Source: Paenibacillus sp. FSL K6-0276 (GTDB taxonomy: Bacteria > Bacillota > Bacilli > Paenibacillales > Paenibacillaceae). From it: 64,000 nucleotides of DNA. The position numbers were made by a program, and so were the translations under genes. This document shows positions 42,727-51,532 of the stretch, piece by piece. The number at the start of each line of letters is the position of its first letter. Position 1 is the first letter of the stretch. Where the stretch lies: the NCBI RefSeq assembly GCF_037977235.1, contig NZ_CP150276.1, positions 5,766,001 through 5,830,000 on the forward strand, written 5' to 3'. The notes below the pieces were generated by a model, which saw only the letters and a list, made by a program, of their open reading frames with translations, had not been told where the DNA came from and searched no databases.

Positions 42727-44385
42727 TCAACCTGGAAAGTTTGAAACATGACCTGTTGGCGATACGTTTTTTGGAAAGGTAATTCGCCATATCCATAAAT
42801 TCAAAACTACCAGAACTAACAAATAGATATAAACCCCACCCGTAAACAAAGTGAAAACATAATGTATACCTGCCATCCCCATCAACAAGAATAACAACCC
42901 AAAGGAGCTTGCGGTGTAATCCTTCTGCTTAGCTGCCTCATATCGCTCTGAGAAAGGTAATACCCGGGGATATAAACGGAAGCAAATCACCGAATAGATC
43001 AGCATTGCGAACAGCACTACTACTAAGTCCGGCACAATCCGCACTCCAAACAACCAAAGATATACTATTGCTTCTATAACGAATAAAGGTAATAGTAAGC
43101 GAGCTATCGCTGCCTTAAGCATTCCACGATAGATGGGTGTGGTGTCCAGCAGAGGAATCAGATTATAGATCCAAGAACCTTTATAACTCGCAGAGTACCT
43201 TAGCATTAGAACAACCGTCTGAAGTAACATCGCACCGAAATAAATCATCAGGTACGTGTTGGAATCCTTGATGGTAGATGCATTGCCATCCCAAAGGATC
43301 CCAAATATAAAAATGAACGGGAAGACGATGGAATAGCCGATTGCCGGATATACCTTTAACTTGAAATCACGCTCATTCTTCATCATCGACCAGCTAAAAC
43401 GAAAGAACATTCCCTCTACCGGGTTCTTACAAGTTATTTTCGAAATCCAGTCCACCATTCGGGCGTTACCTTTGCCAACATTGCCTTGCTCTGAAAGTTT
43501 CAGTAAGCTCTTTTCGAATAGAGGCATCAGCTTAATATAAGCCACAATCAGTAGAAGCGGAATTACTAAGGCTAGCACAGAAAGGACCACGAAGTGTGTA
43601 TCTCTCGAACCGCTCAAAAACATCTCGAAAGGAGCCGCAAACCAAACAGGAGAAATCAAATACTGCCACCATGCGGGTTTAAAAGAAGTACTCAGTTCAA
43701 CAATATCGAACAGCCTAGTTATGAGCTGATACCCTACTGTAATTCCTATAGTTAAAATGATCTGCACATAATTTATAATATCCTTGAGCTTCTCCCCGTC
43801 AAAAAACTTCATAATCAGTAAATAAAGCAGCGCCGTAATGACGAGGATAAAGCAGTCCATCAGAATGATCTCAGCAGCATATAGTAGAAAAAAAAGTACT
43901 CCCTGTTTGAACAAGCAAAAAATCAGCGATGGTCCGGTCAATGTTAGCGTCACTGTAAATAAATAAATGAGAATGTGGATGCTCTTCGCCATGTTCAAGG
44001 TAAGGCGGTTCACTGGCTTTGAAGCCAGTATGTTTTTGTCCCGAAGATCGAGCATCACGGAAGAGAAATCAGAGATCAGTGTGGTCGTAATCATAAACAT
44101 CACTACACCAAATACAAGGCTCATTTGCAGCATATAGTTGCCCATTAACATCATAAGGGGAATTAACATGACTCCAAAAAGTAAATAAATCCATTGCACA
44201 CGCAGCGGTGAGCCCTCTTTCTTCTCCTCCTTTTTCTGCATTCCAGCAAGCACTGTTGGTGTTCTTCTTCCGTCCATCGTCAGTTTGACCTGCAGAATAC
44301 TCCGCATCACGTCATAATCAACTCCGATTCGGTTAAACCCACCACGCATCTTATCCAGAAGCTTCAACACAAAGAAATCAGTCAT
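42727..44385 (-). CDS. ABC exporter permease subunit (YthQ/EcsB-like, putative)
   Basis: A 552-residue polytopic membrane protein with about twelve helices, encoded directly after an ABC ATPase gene with which it overlaps by eight bases. It lacks recognisable substrate motifs; the overall look (long N-terminal region, paired helices, RDKNILASKPVNRLTL) resembles the Bacillus YthQ/EcsB group of exporters. Start ATG 44385; the longer reading to 44445 is within the ATPase gene. Confidence 0.78.
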   Translation of the reverse strand: MTDFFVLKLLDKMRGGFNRIGVDYDVMRSILQVKLTMDGRRTPTVLAGMQKKEEKKEGSPLRVQWIYLLFGVMLIPLMMLMGNYMLQMSLVFGVVMFMITTTLISDFSSVMLDLRDKNILASKPVNRLTLNMAKSIHILIYLFTVTLTLTGPSLIFCLFKQGVLFFLLYAAEIILMDCFILVITALLYLLIMKFFDGEKLKDIINYVQIILTIGITVGYQLITRLFDIVELSTSFKPAWWQYLISPVWFAAPFEMFLSGSRDTHFVVLSVLALVIPLLLIVAYIKLMPLFEKSLLKLSEQGNVGKGNARMVDWISKITCKNPVEGMFFRFSWSMMKNERDFKLKVYPAIGYSIVFPFIFIFGILWDGNASTIKDSNTYLMIYFGAMLLQTVVLMLRYSASYKGSWIYNLIPLLDTTPIYRGMLKAAIARLLLPLFVIEAIVYLWLFGVRIVPDLVVVLFAMLIYSVICFRLYPRVLPFSERYEAAKQKDYTASSFGLLFLLMGMAGIHYVFTLFTGGVYIYLLVLVVLNLWIWRITFPKNVSPTGHVSNFPG

Positions 44386-45178
44386 GAGGAGAGTCCTCTT
44401 GCATGACCGCAACAAATTCCCCAGCAATATCACGGTATTTATCAAATCCAGTTAATTGATTAAAAATATCCTCAAGCGTCCCTTCACGGCCCTTCTCTTT
44501 AAGTTCCGCAAAGCTCCCATCTGCCACGATGTCTCCTCCGTCAATCAAAACAATCCGGCTGCTGATCTTCTCAACCACATCCATGATGTGTGAAGAATAA
44601 AAAATGGTCTTACCCCGTGCTGCCAGAGATGCAAAAATCTCCTTCACTACCATTACGCTATTAGCATCCAGACCACTCAGCGGTTCATCTAAGAATAGAA
44701 TATCGGGATCATGAAGCATGCTGGAGATCAGCAACACCTTTTGTTTCATCCCTTTGGAGAAGGTTGCGATCCGCGAATCATAAGCTTTCTCAAGACCGAG
44801 CAAGGCCATTAACTTTTCAGCTTTGTAATCCACATCACTACGCTTTAGGCCATACAACTCACCAACAAAGGTTAGATACTCTCTAGCGGTGAGGCTATCA
44901 TATAATTCAGCTACCTCAGGCACGTAACCTATTCGTTTCTTGTAAGAAACATCTCCATCAGCAATATCCCTACCGAAAATCTCTACTTTGCCGTTATAAC
45001 CTTCTACCAAACCGAGCATAATCTTGACAGTTGTACTCTTGCCAGCCCCGTTAGGGCCGATATAGCCAATAATTTGTCCTCTGTATACCTTAAGATCAAT
45101 TCCCCTTAGCACCATTCGGTCAGTGTAGTTCATCCATAAACCAGAAATCGCAATGACTGGTTCATCAGCATGTCCCAT
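44378..45178 (-). CDS. ABC transporter ATP-binding protein
   Basis: A 266-residue ATPase with Walker A GPNGAGKSTTVKIMLGL, signature FSKGMKQKVLL and Walker B ILFLDEPLSGLD, typical of the EcsA/YthP and ABC-2 groups. The ATG follows GAGGGGATTAGGAT. It forms a two-gene operon with the downstream permease. It probably exports a peptide, lipid or drug (inference). Confidence 0.9.
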   Translation of the reverse strand: MGHADEPVIAISGLWMNYTDRMVLRGIDLKVYRGQIIGYIGPNGAGKSTTVKIMLGLVEGYNGKVEIFGRDIADGDVSYKKRIGYVPEVAELYDSLTAREYLTFVGELYGLKRSDVDYKAEKLMALLGLEKAYDSRIATFSKGMKQKVLLISSMLHDPDILFLDEPLSGLDANSVMVVKEIFASLAARGKTIFYSSHIMDVVEKISSRIVLIDGGDIVADGSFAELKEKGREGTLEDIFNQLTGFDKYRDIAGEFVAVMQEDSPHD

Positions 45179-45326
45179 ATCCTAATCCCCTCTCTAGTGA
45201 CTAATTAATAACACAAAAAAATTACTATCTCATGTAATTACAATCAATGTATCATTCAACAGATTCCCACTCCATAATTTAACTCACTCCTCTTATATCT
45301 ATGAATGCTAATGCCTAATTCATAAC

Positions 45327-45351
45327 AAAAGGGAGAACCACTGGTTCTCCC
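45327..45351 (-). terminator. Terminator downstream of the HxlR relic
   Basis: GGGAGAACC pairs with GGTTCTCCC and is followed on the minus strand by TTTTG. Confidence 0.65.
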
Positions 45352-45378
45352 TGAGAGTGTAGAGATCATCCCCCCAAA

Positions 45379-45599
45379 GGTTAAAGAATACTCTACGATG
45401 GGTGGAACAGATGGCGTAATCTCACGTTGGACCAATCCATCTCGTGCCAGTTGCCGCAAAGTTTGAGTTAGCTTTTTTTAGAGATGCTTTCGATACATCT
45501 TCTGATATCACTGTATCGAATGATTCCATCTTCCATGGCATAGATGACTAAAGCTGTAAATTTGTTGGAAATAACATCAAGTGCCTTACTGTACCCACA
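45379..45599 (-). pseudogene. Frameshifted HxlR-family regulator
   Basis: Two frames of the minus strand together spell an HxlR winged helix. The upstream frame reads CGYSKALDVISNKFTALVIY then AMEDGIIRYSDIRRCIESISKK. The downstream frame continues LTQTLRQLARDGLVQREITP then SVPPIVEYSLT. They are separated by a frameshift at a run of seven A (coding strand) just after SISKK. The usual C-terminus after YSLT is also lost and no start codon precedes the CGYS segment. A neighbouring gene must once have been its target; none is obvious. The rest of the 45179-45771 gap is AT-rich and unassigned. Confidence 0.75.
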
Positions 45600-45771
45600 A
45601 ATCGATAACGATATATCAGGCCTTTATGTCAATTAATTTTTATTTTCACATGGTTTTTATCGGAATTAATTATTTTTAACATATTATTACATTGACTTTA
45701 CTATAAATTGTATATAGATTGATCACATCAAGATATACACACTAAAATTGTAGGTTTAGGGGGTATTGGTA

Positions 45772-47136
45772 ATGAACATAAACAACACTTTGTTGTCCGC
45801 CATTGAAACCAACTGGTATGGATTTGTCGTTTCCATAGTTGTGTTTGGGATTTTGTTTCTACTGGCACGTAAAAGGATTGGATTTGGCGTACGGGTGCTT
45901 ATCGGACTCGGTATCGGACTTGTAGCAGGTATTTTCTTTCAGTACTTTGACTTAGAGACTAAAGCCATTAGTACATTCGGCAGTATTTATGTCAGCCTGA
46001 TTCGCATGCTCGTTATTCCTTTAGTATTCATTCTTGTATTGAACAGCATTTCTTCCTTAACCAACCTAGAATATTTACGCAAAGTCGGTATCAAGACCTT
46101 TGCCTGGTTCCTCGGAACAACGGGTATTGCTTCTATTATTGGCCTTTCAATTGCCCTGCTGTTCAATCCTGGTCAAGGCATACAACAAGATGTACCCGCA
46201 GATTTTGCCGCGCGAGAAATTCCAACCTTCTCTCAAGTCATCCTGGATCTTGTACCCTCTAATCCTGTAAATGAAGCGGCCACAGGTAAGGTTGTGCCTC
46301 TGCTCATTTTCGCTATCTTCTTAGCTGTAGCTATAATCAAGATTGGTTCCAAGAAACCAGAAGCCGTCAAGCCTGTACGTGATCTAATAGAATCATTGAC
46401 ACTGGTACTGCATCAGGTAGTGAAATTCATTATTCGCCTGACGCCTTACGGCGTGTTCGCGCTGATTGCCGGAATTACAGCACGTTATGGCTGGGAAACG
46501 TTGCAGGAGCTGGGCAGCGTAATTATAACCTCATATGTCGCAATGATTATACATTTTGTACTTATCTTTGGTGGGTTGGTTTTATTAGTAGCGAAGGTGA
46601 ATCCAATTCGTTTCTTCCGCAAAATCTATCCAACCATTACCGTCGCCTTCACAACCAGAAGTAGCTACGCAACACTTCCTGTTAATCTCGAAGTGATTAC
46701 GAAGCGGCTTCATGTCTCCCCACGGATCGCAAGCTTTATCGCACCGTTAGGGGCCTCCGTCAACTTTAACGCATGCGGTGGGATTTGGCCGGCCATTGTG
46801 GCAGTGTTTACCGCCCAAGTATTCGGAATTGATCTGAACTGGACTGACTACATCACACTGGTATTAGTAAGTATTATTTCTTCCATTGGTGTAGCTGGCG
46901 TACCTGGACCTGCCGTAATCTCCACTACTGTAGTGTTAACTGCTCTCGGTCTGCCGCTTGAAGGAATCGCTATCGTAGCGGGTGTAGAAGCGCTCATCGA
47001 TATGGGTCGTACCGCTGTAAATGCAACTGGAACAGCTGTAACCGCGCTGTTAGTGGCCAATTCAGAAGGTGAATTTGACCGCGAAGCGTTTAATAGCAAT
47101 GATAACGAAGACGATATTCTCTTGAGTACCGTTTAA
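45772..47136 (+). CDS. tcyP: Dicarboxylate/amino acid:cation symporter, TcyP-like (cystine)
   Basis: A 454-residue, eight-helix/two-hairpin transporter of the DAACS (GltP) family. AFTTRSSYATLPVNLEVITKR is hairpin 1 and NACGGIWPAIVAVFTAQ replaces the NMDGT motif of glutamate carriers, as I recall for TcyP-type cystine importers. AVNATGTAVTALLVA is the conserved TM8. ATG 45772 follows AGGGGGT. Cystine as substrate is inferred from family resemblance; glutamate or dicarboxylate is less likely. Confidence 0.82.
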   Translation: MNINNTLLSAIETNWYGFVVSIVVFGILFLLARKRIGFGVRVLIGLGIGLVAGIFFQYFDLETKAISTFGSIYVSLIRMLVIPLVFILVLNSISSLTNLEYLRKVGIKTFAWFLGTTGIASIIGLSIALLFNPGQGIQQDVPADFAAREIPTFSQVILDLVPSNPVNEAATGKVVPLLIFAIFLAVAIIKIGSKKPEAVKPVRDLIESLTLVLHQVVKFIIRLTPYGVFALIAGITARYGWETLQELGSVIITSYVAMIIHFVLIFGGLVLLVAKVNPIRFFRKIYPTITVAFTTRSSYATLPVNLEVITKRLHVSPRIASFIAPLGASVNFNACGGIWPAIVAVFTAQVFGIDLNWTDYITLVLVSIISSIGVAGVPGPAVISTTVVLTALGLPLEGIAIVAGVEALIDMGRTAVNATGTAVTALLVANSEGEFDREAFNSNDNEDDILLSTV

Positions 47137-47155
47137 AAGTTGAACACGCAAGCAA

Positions 47156-47246
47156 AAACGCCTTCGGCGACCTTAAAGGACGGTAAGCGTTTATGCGAGA
47201 AATATAGGGATAATGTATAACGTGAAACTTATACTTTCTTATATTT
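47156..47246 (+). repeat. 92-bp structured repeat, copy B
   Basis: This copy starts AAACGCCTTCGG and ends TTCTTATATTT. Hairpin 1 is AAACGC...GCGTTT around CG-ACCTT/AAGG-CG; hairpin 2 pairs AAATATAGG with CTTATATTT and encloses GTATA/TATAC. It lies between tcyP and its terminator. Confidence 0.75.
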
Positions 47247-47293
47247 AAAAAACCTCCGGCATCTGCTTATAGCAGAAAGCCGGAGGTTTTTTT
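47247..47293. terminator. Bidirectional terminator after tcyP
   Basis: AACCTCCGGC pairs with GCCGGAGGTT, an inner TCTGCT/AGCAGA stem extends it, and A/T runs flank both sides. Confidence 0.85.
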
Positions 47294-47319
47294 GCGTAGA
47301 TCCATATTAGATTCAGCTT

Positions 47320-48315
47320 CTAAAGCACACTAATTCTTTTCCGCTCTTTGGCGGAAGCAAGGCAGGCCTCGATCAGCCGCATACTCAGCACCGCATCCTC
47401 AGGCTCAATTAATCTCTCACCTGTGAATACAGCGACTGCAAAATTATCCACCTGCCGGATATATGGATTAGCCCCGGTGGCATCTACTCGTCTCACCTCA
47501 TCGCCAGTGTACACAAAGAATTCTGCATCCTCATCTCTAGCGTTGAAAGGCATAGGCACCTCAATTCGTCCCTCGGTCCCAAGAATCTCTAACAGCTGGC
47601 GATTATATGCCCACATTCCGCAATCAAAGATCAAGCTTAAACCATTCGGAAATTCTACTAGACCTGAGGCCATCATATCTACGTTGTCATGCTCTGGGGA
47701 GAACATCGCATGCACAGTCACAGCTTCCGGCTCTGCCCCAAACAGCAGTCGTGCCGCGCTAAGCGGATAACAGCCAACATCATAAAGCGAGCCGCCGCCC
47801 CATGCTGATTTAAAGCGAATATTAGATGTATCTGTAGCGTCATTATAAGTAAACGTCCCACGAATCGAGCGTAATTCTCCAATTTCACCGCTAGCGATAG
47901 TCTCTTGTAGTTCAGCAATCCGTGGATGATGCCGATACATATATGCTTCTGCTAAGTGAACTCCTGCGTCTTTGCACGCTTTTACCATCTCTGCAGCCTC
48001 TTTGCTGTTCAGTGCGATCGGTTTCTCACATAACACATGCTTACCTGCTTCTGCCGCTCGAATCACCCATTCACGATGGAGATGATTAGGGAGCGGAATA
48101 TATACCGCATCGATTTCTTTATCCGCAAGTAACTCTTCATAACTGCCATATGCTTTCTCTATTCCGAACTCTGCGGCAACAGCGCTGCTTTTTTCCAAGC
48201 TACGACTCGCTACCGCTTTAATCATTCCCGAATCTGAATTCATGATAGCTGGCATCACTGAACCTGTCGCAATCTGCGCACAGCCTATGATTCCCCAGCG
48301 AAGTTTTTGCACCAT
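47320..48315 (-). CDS. Gfo/Idh/MocA-family oxidoreductase
   Basis: A 331-residue NAD(P)-dependent dehydrogenase with the Rossmann motif (RWGIIGCAQIATGSVMPAI), CEKPIALN (catalytic Lys near 98) and a C-terminal domain with GGSLYDVGCYPLSAARLLFG. Resembles D-xylose/sugar dehydrogenase-like members. It is monocistronic; the substrate is unknown. Start ATG 48315 with AGAGGTG upstream. Confidence 0.88.
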   Translation of the reverse strand: MVQKLRWGIIGCAQIATGSVMPAIMNSDSGMIKAVASRSLEKSSAVAAEFGIEKAYGSYEELLADKEIDAVYIPLPNHLHREWVIRAAEAGKHVLCEKPIALNSKEAAEMVKACKDAGVHLAEAYMYRHHPRIAELQETIASGEIGELRSIRGTFTYNDATDTSNIRFKSAWGGGSLYDVGCYPLSAARLLFGAEPEAVTVHAMFSPEHDNVDMMASGLVEFPNGLSLIFDCGMWAYNRQLLEILGTEGRIEVPMPFNARDEDAEFFVYTGDEVRRVDATGANPYIRQVDNFAVAVFTGERLIEPEDAVLSMRLIEACLASAKERKRISVL

Positions 48316-48476
48316 AATGGCTACACCTCTTCCCTTGGATTAGTTACTATACTTTAAGACACCTTACCATAGAATGAAACCCATCACTAATAAAAAGGAG
48401 CAGTCAGAATGGAAAAAAACAGCACCCATAGGAGTTTCGTCTCCGATAGGTACTGCTTATTAATTCAATTGAAAAG

Positions 48477-49430
48477 TTACATTATCGCATTTAACAACAC
48501 AGCCGCACCAAGCACAACAATACGCGCCGCGTTCATCAACACGAAATTTTTGACGGCAAGAATAAAAGTACTCGCCTTCTCCTGCTTCTGTGTGAACAAA
48601 TCGATATTTCGGTGCAGCGGGATCAGTGTAAGTAGAATCAACAAGACAAGAATAGGGTTAATCCCCAAGATCAGCAGCACTACAAGATCCAGATAAGAGA
48701 CATAGTAGAGATATTTAAACAGCATGAGCGCATTGCGGCGGCCAATGTAGACCGGAAGCGTGTACCTGCGGTTCTCCACATCTTCATCAATATCACAGAT
48801 ATTATTAGCGAGCATAATCCCTGCAATCCCCAGAATAGCGGGAACGGAGAACCAGAACAGGTACAGCACCTCCACGATGTTGATATTCAGGCTGACCCAG
48901 CCGTTCTGAAGCAACAGCGATACCACATGCTCATCTGTATGAATATAGGCAGAAATAAAAATAATCACAAAGCCCATAAACAAACCTGAGAACAGTTCAC
49001 CTAACGGCATCCGCGAAATGGGGATCGGCCCGAACGAATAAAGAATGCCGATTAAGAACGACAGCCCACCAAGCAAAAAGACCAGCAATCCCGTCTGAGT
49101 AACAAGCGCAATCCCGCCCCCTGCAGCCAGAGCCAGCAAAATAACAATCGTCGCCACGACGGTGCTCTCTTTTAGCTTAAAATGTACAATCGCATTATGC
49201 GTTTCATAGCCATAGCCGTGGGTTTTGGATGCTTTTTTGAAATCGTAATAGTTGTTAATCGCCGTCGTTGCCATATCAAAACTAAGCAAGGAAACGAACA
49301 TCAAACCAAAACGTAACACATAAAAATCCTCAAACCGGTACAGGGCATACAGCGTTCCCATTAGAAAAGGAATCATACTGGCTACTTTTGTCGGCAGCTC
49401 AACAAATCTTAGAAAACTTTTAATATTCAC
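48477..49430 (-). CDS. UbiA-family prenyltransferase (MenA-like), second of a pair
   Basis: A 317-residue, eight- to nine-helix prenyltransferase. The two Asp-rich motifs that bind Mg-prenyl-diphosphate are NNYYDFKKASKTHG and NNICDIDEDVENRRYTLP. It resembles 1,4-dihydroxy-2-naphthoate prenyltransferase, but a housekeeping MenA is expected elsewhere. GTG 49430 is preferred (AAGGG six bases upstream) over GTG 49439. It is the last gene of a three-gene cluster with a DUF6081-type gene and another UbiA gene, behind a Fur box. Confidence 0.88.
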   Translation of the reverse strand: MNIKSFLRFVELPTKVASMIPFLMGTLYALYRFEDFYVLRFGLMFVSLLSFDMATTAINNYYDFKKASKTHGYGYETHNAIVHFKLKESTVVATIVILLALAAGGGIALVTQTGLLVFLLGGLSFLIGILYSFGPIPISRMPLGELFSGLFMGFVIIFISAYIHTDEHVVSLLLQNGWVSLNINIVEVLYLFWFSVPAILGIAGIMLANNICDIDEDVENRRYTLPVYIGRRNALMLFKYLYYVSYLDLVVLLILGINPILVLLILLTLIPLHRNIDLFTQKQEKASTFILAVKNFVLMNAARIVVLGAAVLLNAIM

Positions 49431-49468
49431 ACCATACACCCTTATCTATCAATTGAGCCTGCAAGGTA

Positions 49469-50245
49469 TTACTGTTCAGTCGTTGTAATCTTCACTGGGG
49501 ACCATTCTGCAATAACCGTTTGTCCATGCACAGACACGCTGCCTTCAGGACTCAGATCCTTCTCCGTCATAATTCCGAGCGCCACTGTAAAGTTGTTGAA
49601 TTTGATCGGTATATTTTTCTCATGGCGTACTTCTTTGCCATTCAAATAGAATATAGCCTCATCATTGCCACGGTGGTACGTAATGCGATAGGTATTAAAT
49701 TCACGTGGTTTGAAATCCGTATCTTCTTTAAAGATGCAGAAATATTTTGTTCCTTTGCTCTCTGGTACTTGTACCCCTGGGAACGGCAAAATTCCATATA
49801 CACTAGCATATTTATCATTTCCCGCAAAAAAGTCAAGCGCCGCGCCTGTCGTAAAATCAAGCAAGTTCAGCGATACATAACCGTCGTACAAATCTCCATG
49901 TGCTGTTCCTTGTGTACGGCAACGAATTTGCAGCTCGAAGCTAATCTCTCCGGCCTCAGGAATTTCCACAGGCTCCGCGGAGTAATACATATGCTTAGCA
50001 TTGTCTAGAATTTGTACTTGATGGTTCTCACGAGATAATTTCGCACGTACATAAAGCGTATCGTTACGAACAATAACTACCGCTTCCGGTTCACGATAAG
50101 CCCAGAAGGATCCATCAGGCAGTGTAAATCCGCCTGTTTTCCAGACCTTTCCTTCTTCTAAAATGGAGTGGAAATCTCCAAGTACCATTTGATTGCCTTT
50201 AGCGCTTTGTTCTTCCTTCATCAATTCCTTGTCCTTCTTTTCCAT
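49469..50245 (-). CDS. DUF6081-like protein between two prenyltransferases
   Basis: A 258-residue soluble protein rich in beta strands: GGFTLPDGSFWAYREPEAVV, EISFELQIRCRTQGTAHGDL and RITYHRGNDEAIFYLNGKEV look like a jelly-roll (LamG-like) sandwich. No signal peptide is visible, so it appears cytoplasmic. I believe it belongs to the uncharacterised DUF6081 family; this is by memory, not search. It lies 30-40 bases from each flanking UbiA gene on the same strand, so co-transcription is likely and a role in binding or modifying the prenylated product is plausible. Confidence 0.7.
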   Translation of the reverse strand: MEKKDKELMKEEQSAKGNQMVLGDFHSILEEGKVWKTGGFTLPDGSFWAYREPEAVVIVRNDTLYVRAKLSRENHQVQILDNAKHMYYSAEPVEIPEAGEISFELQIRCRTQGTAHGDLYDGYVSLNLLDFTTGAALDFFAGNDKYASVYGILPFPGVQVPESKGTKYFCIFKEDTDFKPREFNTYRITYHRGNDEAIFYLNGKEVRHEKNIPIKFNNFTVALGIMTEKDLSPEGSVSVHGQTVIAEWSPVKITTTEQ

Positions 50246-50280
50246 GAAAGCTCACTCCTTCTGTATGTTGACTATTAGTA

Positions 50281-51198
50281 TCAGAATAATCCTTGAATTA
50301 GTAATGCTGCTGTCATCACTACTCCGCATCGGACGGAGGCTTTTTGTGAAGCACCCATGAGCGGGATATAAGCTGGCGAAGCGTTATGCGGCTTCAGTCC
50401 ACGATAAATACGAATCGGCCAGAAGGCTGTAACCAACGCCAATAGGGCATAAACTGGAAGTACGCCCATCAGCACACAGACCACCACCGAAGCGTATCCG
50501 GTGAAGAGAAGTACTCGCGAGAATACAAGTGCTTTTTGCTCACCCCACACTACAACAAGCGTAAGCTTTCCAGCCTGCTCGTCCGCTTTCCAATGTAGGA
50601 AATGGTGATTAAACAACAGTAATGTAGTCAAGAATCCGACCGGCAACGAAAGAATTACAGGCTTCATGCTAAAATGACCGGTTTGTACGAAAAAGGAGCC
50701 TAACACAGGCATAATCCCAAAAGCTATAAATATGGCCACCTCACTGTATCCTTTGCCGCGATATCCATAACGCAGTGGCGGGGCTACATAGAAATAAGCA
50801 ATTAAAACACCCACAAGTACAAACCAGAGGATATTCCAACCGCTATATATACTGAGTACTCCACCACATATGATGGCAATCGCCAGCATCCCCCACGTCA
50901 TACTCGCATAAAAAGACTCCGAGAGGATTCCACCTGTCAGTAGCCCGGAGTTTGTGCTGATTTCACCAGTGGAATTCTTCGCCTCTGTATCAGTTCCGTT
51001 GCGAAAATCCCATAGATCATTCACCATATTGGAGAACAGATGAGCGGAAATCGCCCCTATTAAGGTTAGAATAAATAAGACCGGATGGAATGACCTTTCC
51101 CATACATATGCCCCAACTGTACCTAAAACAATCGGGATGAGCATAACAGAAAAACTCCAAAACCGGGTCGCCTTCGTAAATAATGTCCATTTGTTCAC
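50281..51198 (-). CDS. UbiA-family prenyltransferase, first of a pair
   Basis: A 305-residue, multi-helix protein with the first Asp-rich motif NMVNDLWDFRNGTD and a degenerate second region around HFLHWKADEQAGKLT. GTG 51198 follows GGCGGT. It differs clearly from the downstream UbiA copy, so they probably act on different substrates or steps. It is the promoter-proximal gene of the cluster; a sigma-A promoter and a perfect Fur box overlap its start site. Confidence 0.86.
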   Translation of the reverse strand: MNKWTLFTKATRFWSFSVMLIPIVLGTVGAYVWERSFHPVLFILTLIGAISAHLFSNMVNDLWDFRNGTDTEAKNSTGEISTNSGLLTGGILSESFYASMTWGMLAIAIICGGVLSIYSGWNILWFVLVGVLIAYFYVAPPLRYGYRGKGYSEVAIFIAFGIMPVLGSFFVQTGHFSMKPVILSLPVGFLTTLLLFNHHFLHWKADEQAGKLTLVVVWGEQKALVFSRVLLFTGYASVVVCVLMGVLPVYALLALVTAFWPIRIYRGLKPHNASPAYIPLMGASQKASVRCGVVMTAALLIQGLF

Positions 51199-51227
51199 TT
51201 CAAGCTTACCGCCTTTTCATTATGACT

Positions 51228-51278
51228 TGATAATAATTATCACTGACTATTATACATCAATTTTCAACAGATTGTGAA
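51228..51278 (-). promoter_or_regulatory. Sigma-A promoter with Fur box over the start site
   Basis: TTCACA (51278-51273), an 18-bp spacer and a perfect TATAAT (51254-51249) form a minus-strand promoter with a start near 51242. TGATAAT-A-ATTATCA at 51228-51242 is a perfect 7-1-7 inverted repeat identical to the Bacillus Fur consensus and covers +1 to +15. Binding of Fe-Fur would block transcription, so the UbiA-DUF6081-UbiA cluster should be induced by iron starvation. Confidence 0.8.
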
Positions 51279-51409
51279 GATTATCACTGCATTTAATGTC
51301 TAATCTTGACACAATACCTCCGTTTGTTTGGTTTAGAAACATGATATTTGAAGATACACCCGATAATACCTCTTATTTAACATAGGACCACCATTTTACA
51401 ACAAAAAAT

Positions 51410-51495
51410 GAGTGCTGTTTTATAGGCAAGCACATACCGATATGATATGATAGGCAAGCCTATGAACAGCGCTCCTTGAGTGCTGTTTTTAAGAG
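51410..51495 (+). promoter_or_regulatory. Attenuator-like leader of the satP-type gene
   Basis: Three segments carry the same 10-mer or its complement: GAGTGCTGTT (51410-51419), AACAGCGCTC (51465-51474) and GAGTGCTGTT (51478-51487). Segments 2 and 3 form a 10-bp hairpin with a three-base loop followed by TTT, like a terminator. Segments 1 and 2 form a longer competing stem, extended by ATAGGC/GCCTAT. This is the antiterminator/terminator logic of an attenuator. The T-run is short and no promoter upstream is clear. Confidence 0.4.
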
Positions 51496-51532
51496 CGTAA
51501 AACTATATATAATAATGGAGGCTGTTACTGTC

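Noticed and set aside
45256..45459. A 67-codon ORF taken as a real gene
   Set aside because: It is only the second half of a frameshifted HxlR domain with a non-homologous C-terminus.
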